DNA of 64,000 bases from an uncultured Eubacteriales bacterium (lineage in GTDB: Bacteria; Bacillota; Clostridia; Christensenellales; Aristaeellaceae), in NCBI GenBank assembly GCA_902790015.1, contig CADAQF010000006.1:1-64000 (forward strand), written 5' to 3'. The notes beneath the pieces are model-generated. The model had not been told where the DNA came from, did no database searches, and saw only the letters and a program-made list of their open reading frames with translations. Numbering within the stretch: position 1 is the first letter of the stretch; each line of letters opens with the position of its first letter. A program made the position numbers and the translations under genes. Positions 58,992 through 64,000 of this stretch are shown one piece after another.

Positions 58992-61900
58992 AGTATCGTT
59001 ATCCCGTCGCAGCCCTCGAACGCTCCTTCGCCTATGCTTGTCACTGTGGAAGGAATAAGTACCGGGCCTGTGAAGCCCGAGCAGCCCCGGAAAGCATATT
59101 CTCCAATGCTTGCCACACCGGCTGATATGGTCAGGCTGCCCGTAAAACCGCTGCAAAACGCGAAAGCATAATCGCCGATGCTCTTTACGCTGGACGGAAT
59201 GATCAGGCTGCCCGTAAACCCGCTGCAGCCATAAAAAGCAGATTCTCCGATGCCTGTTACGCCATCCGCTATGGTCAGCCTGTCCGTAAATCCGGTGTAT
59301 GCAAAAGCACCGGTACCGATGTTCTTTACGCTGGATGGGATCGTTAAGCTGCCCTTAAGCCCGCTGCAGAACGCAAAGGCGAGTTCACCGATACTCGTTA
59401 CGCTGCCCGGAATGGTCAGGCTGCCTGTAAATCCGCCGCAAGAAGCAAAAGCATGTTCGCTGATACGCTTCACACTGGCTGGGAGAATCAGCCGCCCTGT
59501 AAGCCCGGAACAGCCGACAAATGCATATGCCCCGATATCTGTGACCCCATAAGGAATCGTCAATCCGCCCGTAAAACCGCTGCAGTCTGAAAAAGCATAA
59601 GCTTCGATGTTTTTCACGCCGGACGGAATAACCAGGCTGCCCGTAAATCCGCTGCAGTAATTAAATGCATATGCTTCGATGCTCGTCACGCTTTCCGGTA
59701 TACATAATTCTCCCGTAAAGCCGCTGCAGCCGTCAAATGCATGTTCTCCGATGCTCGTCACGCTGTCAGGGATCACCAGTATGCCGGTCAGTCCGCTGCA
59801 ATTTCTGAAAGCAGAAGCTCCTATACGTGTCACCCGTTTGCCGTTGATCGTCCCCGGTATCACGATATTGGCCGCGTCGGCCGGCCCGATATACTTGTCT
59901 ATACTCACGGTACCGTTTGCCGTTGCAGACCATTCGAAGACCGAAGCCGGCATCAGCGCTGACACTTCGCAGCAGCCCTCGAAGGCGCTTTCCCCGATGC
60001 TCGTCACGCTTTCATCCATGATTATGATACCCGTAAAGCCGCTGCAGTTATAGAAGGCACTATCTCCGATGCTCCTCACGCTTTCCGGAATGGTCAAAAT
60101 ACCCGTGAAACCGCTGCAGTATGCGAAAGCACCTTCCGCTATACTCGTCACGCTGTTCGGGATGTTCAGGCTCCCTGTGAAGCCGCTGCACCAAAGGAAA
60201 GCACCAAGCCCTATGCTCGTCACACCCTCCGAAATGGAAAGATTACCCGTAAAGCCTGTGCAGAATGCGAAAGCATACTCCCCTATGCTCTTCACGCTGG
60301 ATGGTATGATCAGGCTGCCCGTAAAGCCACCCCCAGCGGCGCACTGATACTCAATGCTCGTCCCGCCGTAAGAAAAGTCGGTCATAAAGAGCGCTATACC
60401 GCCGCAGCCAAAGAAAGCATCATCCCCGATACTCGTCAAACCGTTCGGAAGGATCAGGCCGCCCGTAAGACCGCTGCAATCCATGAACGAATAATTGCCA
60501 ATGCTTCGCACGCCGGACGGTATTATCAGGTTACCCGTAAAGCCATGGCAGCCAAAGAAAGCAAAGTCCGCTATGACCGTCACGCCGGACGGGATATTCA
60601 GCCCGCCTGTAAGCCCGCCGCACCGGGCAAATGCGTATTGTCCGATGCTCGTCACGCTTTCAGGTATCACCAAAACACCGGTCAGTCCGCTGCAGTCCTT
60701 GAAAGCTGAAGCCCCGATGGCCGTTACCCGTTTGCCGTTTATCGTGTCCGGGATGATGATATTGTTCGCGTCCTCGGGCCCGATATATTTGTCTATACAG
60801 ATCGTTCCGTTCGCTATTACGGACCACTCGAAATTCGAAACCGGCGTAGTATCCGAATAGTCCACTTTGATAAACGTCAATCCGTTGCAACCTTCAAAGG
60901 CAGCCGCCCCAATGTTAGTCAGACTGGCGGGAAGATAGCAATTTCCCACTAAGCCGGAACATTTCGCGAAAGCGTAATCGCCAATACTCGTAAGGTTGGA
61001 AGAAAGAATTAAGTTGCCTGAAAACCTGCTGCACCAATAGAATGCATAGTTCCCAATGCTCGTCACGCTGTTCGGGATGATCAGGTTGCCAGTAAAACTG
61101 TGGCAGTTTTCAAAAGCTCCTTCTCCAATGCTCGTCACGCTGTCCGGGATAATCAGGTTGCCAGTAAAACCGTAGCAGTAAAAGAAAGCATCACTCCCAA
61201 TGCTCGTCACGCCGTTCGGGATGATCAGGCTGCCAGTAAAACTGTGACAGTTTTCAAAAGCTCCTTCCCCAATGCTCGTCACGCTGTTCGGGATGATCAG
61301 GCTCCCCGTGAACCCGCTGCAACCACCGAAAGCCCAATCTCCTATGCTCGTAACGCTGTCCGGGATGCTCAGGCTCCCTGTGAAACCGCTGCAGTCAGAG
61401 AAAGCATAATTCCCTATGCTCGTAACGCTGTCCGGGATGCTCAGGCTCCCGGTGAAACCGCTGCAGCCAGAGAAAACAGAACTCTCTATGCTCGTCACGC
61501 TGTCCGGGATGATCAGGCTCCCGGTGAAACCGCTGCAGTTACCGAAAGCATGATTCCTTATGCTCGTCACGCTGTTCGGGATGTTCAGGCTCCCGGTAAA
61601 GCCGCTGCATTCAGCGAAAGCACTGTTCCCAATGCTCGTCACGCTGTTCGGGATGATCAGGCTTCCTGTAAATCCACTGCAGTATTCAAAAGCCCCTTCT
61701 CCAATGCTCTTCACGCTATTTGGGATGATCAGGCTACCCGTCAACCCGATGCAGGATTCGAAAGCATATTCTCCAATGCTCGTCACGCTGTCCGGGATGT
61801 TCAGGCTCCCCGTGAACCCGCTGCAGCCAGTGAAAGCCCAAGTTCCTATGCTCGTCACACTATTCGGAATGATCAGGCAACCCGTGAACCCGATGCAGCC

Positions 61901-64000
61901 TTCGAAAGCCGCTTCTCCTATGCTCGTCACGCCGTCCGGGATGATCAGGCTCCCAGTAATTTCGCTGCGCCATGCTAAAGCATATTCTCCAATTTCTGTA
62001 ACCCGTCTTCCGTTAATCATCCTTGGAATGACGACATTAACCGCATCTTTTGGCCCAATGTATGCATCAATACGCACTGTCCCGTCATTCTTTACAGACC
62101 ATTCGAAATACGTATTCGGCATGGCCTGAACGTATTCCACCCATACCGTGTTGCTGTACCACGTTCCGTTGTCGTCGGTCACGCGAAGGCGGTAATGGTT
62201 TTTCAGCAGCGCTTCCGTCGCCGTCAGCTTCATGTTCGGCGTCGTTGCTCCGCTTTGTGTCGCGTTCTTCCATCCGGTCTGCCCGTCGGCGCTCATCTGC
62301 CACTGATACTGCGGCGTTCCCGCCGTACCGCTGATTTCAGCGCTGAAATGCACTTCCTGATTCAGCTGGGCGGCATCAACGTCAGCTGACGCCACGATTA
62401 ACGGCTGATCCATCCAGGTGACCTTCACGGCATTGGAATACCACTTGCCGTTGTCGTCCGTCACCTGCAGGCAGTAATACAGATCGATGGCTTCTCTGGA
62501 ACCAACTATGGTCATCTCTGTGGTATCACTGCCGCTTTGGGCGGAGGGCTGCCAATAGTTTTCCCCGTCGTAGCTTTCCAGCCACTGATATACCACAGTA
62601 CCAACAGCCCCGGTAACCATGGCAGCGTATTTTACCACCGTGCCCTTGCTCGCCGTCTGCTGGCTGGTCGTTACAGTGATTGTCGGGGGTACCACAAACC
62701 TGACCTTGACGGCATTCGAATACCAGGTGCCGTTATCATCGGTCACCTTCAAACGGTAATAGTATTTAAGAAGCTCCTCTGATGCAATCAACTCCAGGCT
62801 GGACGTTGCGGCACTACTGTCAGCTAAATCCTTCCATCCGGTTTTTCCGTCAACGCTCCGCTGCCACTGATATTGCGGTAAGCCCGTTGTCCCGGTAACC
62901 TCTGCGCTGAAACGTACCGCCTGATCCGGCACAGCCATTTCAGTGTCTGCCGAAGCCGTAACCGTTGGAGCGTCCTTCCAGGTGACCTTCACGGCATTGG
63001 AATACCAAACACCGTTATCATCGGTCACGCGCAGGCGATAATACCAGCCGAGCAGCTCCTCCGTTGCAACCAGCTTCATATTCAGCGTAGCAGCCCCGCT
63101 CTGTGAAGAACCTTTCCAGCCCGTCTTTCCATCTGCGCTCTTTTGCCACTGGTACTGCGGCTCACCCGCTGTACCGCTAATTTCCGCGGTAAAATGCACT
63201 TCCTGTTTTTCCGTGGCAAATTCGACATCCGCTTTTGCCGTGATCGTCGGCGGGTCCATCCAGGCGATCTTTATAGGCTCCGAATACCATGCACCGTTCT
63301 CATCCGTCACCTGCAGCCGGTAATACAGGTCGATCAGTTCCCTGGTAGCCTTGATGGTCATCACCAGGGTCTTGTTGCCGCTCTGGGCGGAATTTTCCCA
63401 CTCGGTCTCCCCGTCGGCGCTCTTCTGCCACTGGTAGGTCACGTTGCCTTCGGTACCGGTCACCGCAGCGATGTACTGCACCTTCGTGCCCTCGCTGGCC
63501 GTCTGCTGGCTGGTCTCCACGGTGATCGTCGGAGGTATCACAAACTTGACCTTAACAGCATTGGAATACCAGGTGCCGTTATCGTCCGTCACCTTCAGGC
63601 GGTAATAGTATTGAAGCGCCGCTTCCGTCGCGGTAAACGTCATAACAGGCGTATCGGCACCGGTCAGCGTCGCGTTTTTCCACCCAGTCTCCCCATCGGC
63701 GCTCCGCTGCCACTGATACCGCGGCTCACCGGCGGTACCTTTCACCTCGGCTTCAAAGCGCACCTCCTGATCCGGTATGGCCATTTCGGCGTCCGCCGCC
63801 GCCGTGATCGTCGGCGGGTCCATCCACATGACCTTCACCGGTTCCGAATACCATACGCCGTTGTCATCCGTAACCTTCAGGCGGTAATACAGGTCGATCA
63901 GGGCCTGGGTGGCCTTGATGGTCATCATCGTGGTCTTGTTGCCGCTTTGGGCGGAGTTCGACCAGTCGTTCTCCCCGTCCGCGCTCTTCTGCCACTGATA
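58988..64000 (-). CDS. Giant surface protein: Ig-like super-repeats plus BspA-type LRRs (5' truncated)
   Basis: The reading frame is open from the right edge (64000) to the TGA at 58988, at least 1670 residues; the start lies outside the window. From 64000 to 62126 there is one partial and six full Ig-like domains of exactly 94 residues, with the core YQWQKSADGxTxW and YYRLKVTDDNGxWYSNAVKV. From about 62125 to the end there are roughly 40 leucine-rich repeats of 23 residues (GSLIIPNSVTSIGxxAFxxC, LRR_5/BspA type). These form three blocks, each opened by a cap with FEWS and IDxYIGPxDAxNxxIP. Such proteins are secreted adhesins or ligand-binding proteins of gut and mucosal bacteria. The C-terminus ends in repeats with no sortase motif or other anchor, so any attachment signal must be N-terminal. 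Confidence is high for architecture, low for ligand. Confidence 0.92.
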   Translation of the reverse strand, partial: YQWQKSADGENDWSNSAQSGNKTTMMTIKATQALIDLYYRLKVTDDNGVWYSEPVKVMWMDPPTITAAADAEMAIPDQEVRFEAEVKGTAGEPRYQWQRSADGETGWKNATLTGADTPVMTFTATEAALQYYYRLKVTDDNGTWYSNAVKVKFVIPPTITVETSQQTASEGTKVQYIAAVTGTEGNVTYQWQKSADGETEWENSAQSGNKTLVMTIKATRELIDLYYRLQVTDENGAWYSEPIKIAWMDPPTITAKADVEFATEKQEVHFTAEISGTAGEPQYQWQKSADGKTGWKGSSQSGAATLNMKLVATEELLGWYYRLRVTDDNGVWYSNAVKVTWKDAPTVTASADTEMAVPDQAVRFSAEVTGTTGLPQYQWQRSVDGKTGWKDLADSSAATSSLELIASEELLKYYYRLKVTDDNGTWYSNAVKVRFVVPPTITVTTSQQTASKGTVVKYAAMVTGAVGTVVYQWLESYDGENYWQPSAQSGSDTTEMTIVGSREAIDLYYCLQVTDDNGKWYSNAVKVTWMDQPLIVASADVDAAQLNQEVHFSAEISGTAGTPQYQWQMSADGQTGWKNATQSGATTPNMKLTATEALLKNHYRLRVTDDNGTWYSNTVWVEYVQAMPNTYFEWSVKNDGTVRIDAYIGPKDAVNVVIPRMINGRRVTEIGEYALAWRSEITGSLIIPDGVTSIGEAAFEGCIGFTGCLIIPNSVTSIGTWAFTGCSGFTGSLNIPDSVTSIGEYAFESCIGLTGSLIIPNSVKSIGEGAFEYCSGFTGSLIIPNSVTSIGNSAFAECSGFTGSLNIPNSVTSIRNHAFGNCSGFTGSLIIPDSVTSIESSVFSGCSGFTGSLSIPDSVTSIGNYAFSDCSGFTGSLSIPDSVTSIGDWAFGGCSGFTGSLIIPNSVTSIGEGAFENCHSFTGSLIIPNGVTSIGSDAFFYCYGFTGNLIIPDSVTSIGEGAFENCHSFTGNLIIPNSVTSIGNYAFYWCSRFSGNLILSSNLTSIGDYAFAKCSGLVGNCYLPASLTNIGAAAFEGCNGLTFIKVDYSDTTPVSNFEWSVIANGTICIDKYIGPEDANNIIIPDTINGKRVTAIGASAFKDCSGLTGVLVIPESVTSIGQYAFARCGGLTGGLNIPSGVTVIADFAFFGCHGFTGNLIIPSGVRSIGNYSFMDCSGLTGGLILPNGLTSIGDDAFFGCGGIALFMTDFSYGGTSIEYQCAAGGGFTGSLIIPSSVKSIGEYAFAFCTGFTGNLSISEGVTSIGLGAFLWCSGFTGSLNIPNSVTSIAEGAFAYCSGFTGILTIPESVRSIGDSAFYNCSGFTGIIIMDESVTSIGESAFEGCCEVSALMPASVFEWSATANGTVSIDKYIGPADAANIVIPGTINGKRVTRIGASAFRNCSGLTGILVIPDSVTSIGEHAFDGCSGFTGELCIPESVTSIEAYAFNYCSGFTGSLVIPSGVKNIEAYAFSDCSGFTGGLTIPYGVTDIGAYAFVGCSGLTGRLILPASVKRISEHAFASCGGFTGSLTIPGSVTSIGELAFAFCSGLKGSLTIPSSVKNIGTGAFAYTGFTDRLTIADGVTGIGESAFYGCSGFTGSLIIPSSVKSIGDYAFAFCSGFTGSLTISAGVASIGEYAFRGCSGFTGPVLIPSTVTSIGEGAFEGCDGITIL
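60980..61960 (-). repeat. Tandem 69-bp leucine-rich repeat array, highly conserved part
   Basis: The plus-strand phrase ATGCTCGTCACGCTGT recurs about every 69 bases (for example near 61132, 61201 and 61270), one copy per 23-residue repeat. Neighbouring copies are nearly identical in DNA, unlike the more diverged copies nearer the 3' end of the gene, suggesting recent duplication or gene conversion. Confidence 0.8.
62126..63817 (-). repeat. Two tandem 846-bp super-repeats of three Ig-like domains
   Basis: Six 282-bp units read A-B-C-A-B-C (63817-62972 and 62971-62126). A units share DAEMA(I/V)PDQ-like starts, B units share TSQQTAS(E/K)GT, and C units share the ADV...QEVHF(T/S)AEISGTAG stretch. 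The partial unit at the right edge resembles a B unit. Confidence 0.85.

Noticed and set aside
58988-62125. Regular 69-base repeats resembling a CRISPR array or satellite
   Set aside because: The period equals 23 codons, the frame stays open throughout, and each unit encodes a recognisable leucine-rich repeat; there are no distinct spacers.
1-64000. Mobile elements, tRNA or rRNA genes
   Set aside because: No transposase, integrase, attachment-site duplication, or tRNA/rRNA sequence was recognised on either strand.

Overview
The window is a gene-dense stretch of a bacterial chromosome with high G+C (by eye about 60%), short intergenic gaps and many 1-4 base gene overlaps. The gene set points to an anaerobic, low-oxygen-niche member of Bacillota, class Clostridia: a group-B-like monomeric [FeFe] hydrogenase, an mreBCD-PBP2-minD-rodA shape cluster next to maf, the Asp23-family/FakA pair, YesM/YesN-type signalling, a yybP-ykoY manganese riboswitch, and secreted proteins with Thr/Pro-rich tails or BspA-type repeats typical of gut and rumen species. 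A Christensenellales-like host is a guess from style, not shown by the sequence. I see no phage, transposon, CRISPR array, rRNA or tRNA.

Layout. 1-5.4 kb (+): a divergent PRPP synthetase behind a clear sigma-A promoter, two small proteins of unknown function, an acyl-ACP thioesterase-like protein, and two overlapping CobW/P47K GTPases, the first with a His/Asp-rich metal-binding loop. 5.4-13.9 kb: an esterase-like hydrolase, a CtpE-like P-type ATPase (-), a secreted SH3b protein, the manganese exporter mntP (-) with its riboswitch, a secreted transglutaminase built from six repeats, and a GH26 mannanase-like protein. 13.9-25 kb: hydrogenase (-), an OmpR/histidine kinase pair with an apparent autoregulatory box, a GtrA-like protein, a heterodimeric ABC exporter, an RNA m5C methyltransferase, an amino-acid ABC permease/ATPase pair lacking its binding protein, and a patatin-like lipase.

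25.1-31.1 kb (+) is a tight operon: PAP2 phosphatase, UDP-galactopyranose mutase (glf), a CARF plus PD-(D/E)XK nuclease of the Card1/Can2 (DUF1887) family with no CRISPR system in sight, a K+/H+ antiporter and an SGNH hydrolase. Its promoter carries a palindrome over the start point and Shine-Dalgarno sequence. 31.2-40.2 kb is a sugar island: a four-gene importer of the YtfQRT-YjfF (galactofuranose) type (-), and divergently a YesM-like kinase with a second YtfQ-like lipoprotein (+), facing a YesN-like regulator (-). The importer promoter has a -10 but no -35, and carries tandem 14-bp repeats 22 bp apart where an AraC-type activator would bind.

40.2-55.6 kb (-) is the growth and division block: asp23-like, fakA, a methyltransferase, a HAD phosphatase-thymidylate kinase fusion, mnmA, maf, mreB, mreC, mreD, a class B PBP, minD, rodA and a secreted Ig/OB-fold protein. 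Several of these start with TTG behind good Shine-Dalgarno sequences. 55.7-58.5 kb holds mgtC (+) with a long leader, a small unknown gene and radA (-). From 58.9 kb to the right edge runs one giant 5'-truncated surface protein (-): Ig-like domains of exactly 94 residues arranged as a three-domain super-repeat, followed by about 40 BspA-type leucine-rich repeats.

Coordinates of start codons were chosen by Shine-Dalgarno spacing and differ in places from the longest reading frame. All family assignments are from motif recognition by eye, with no database search.
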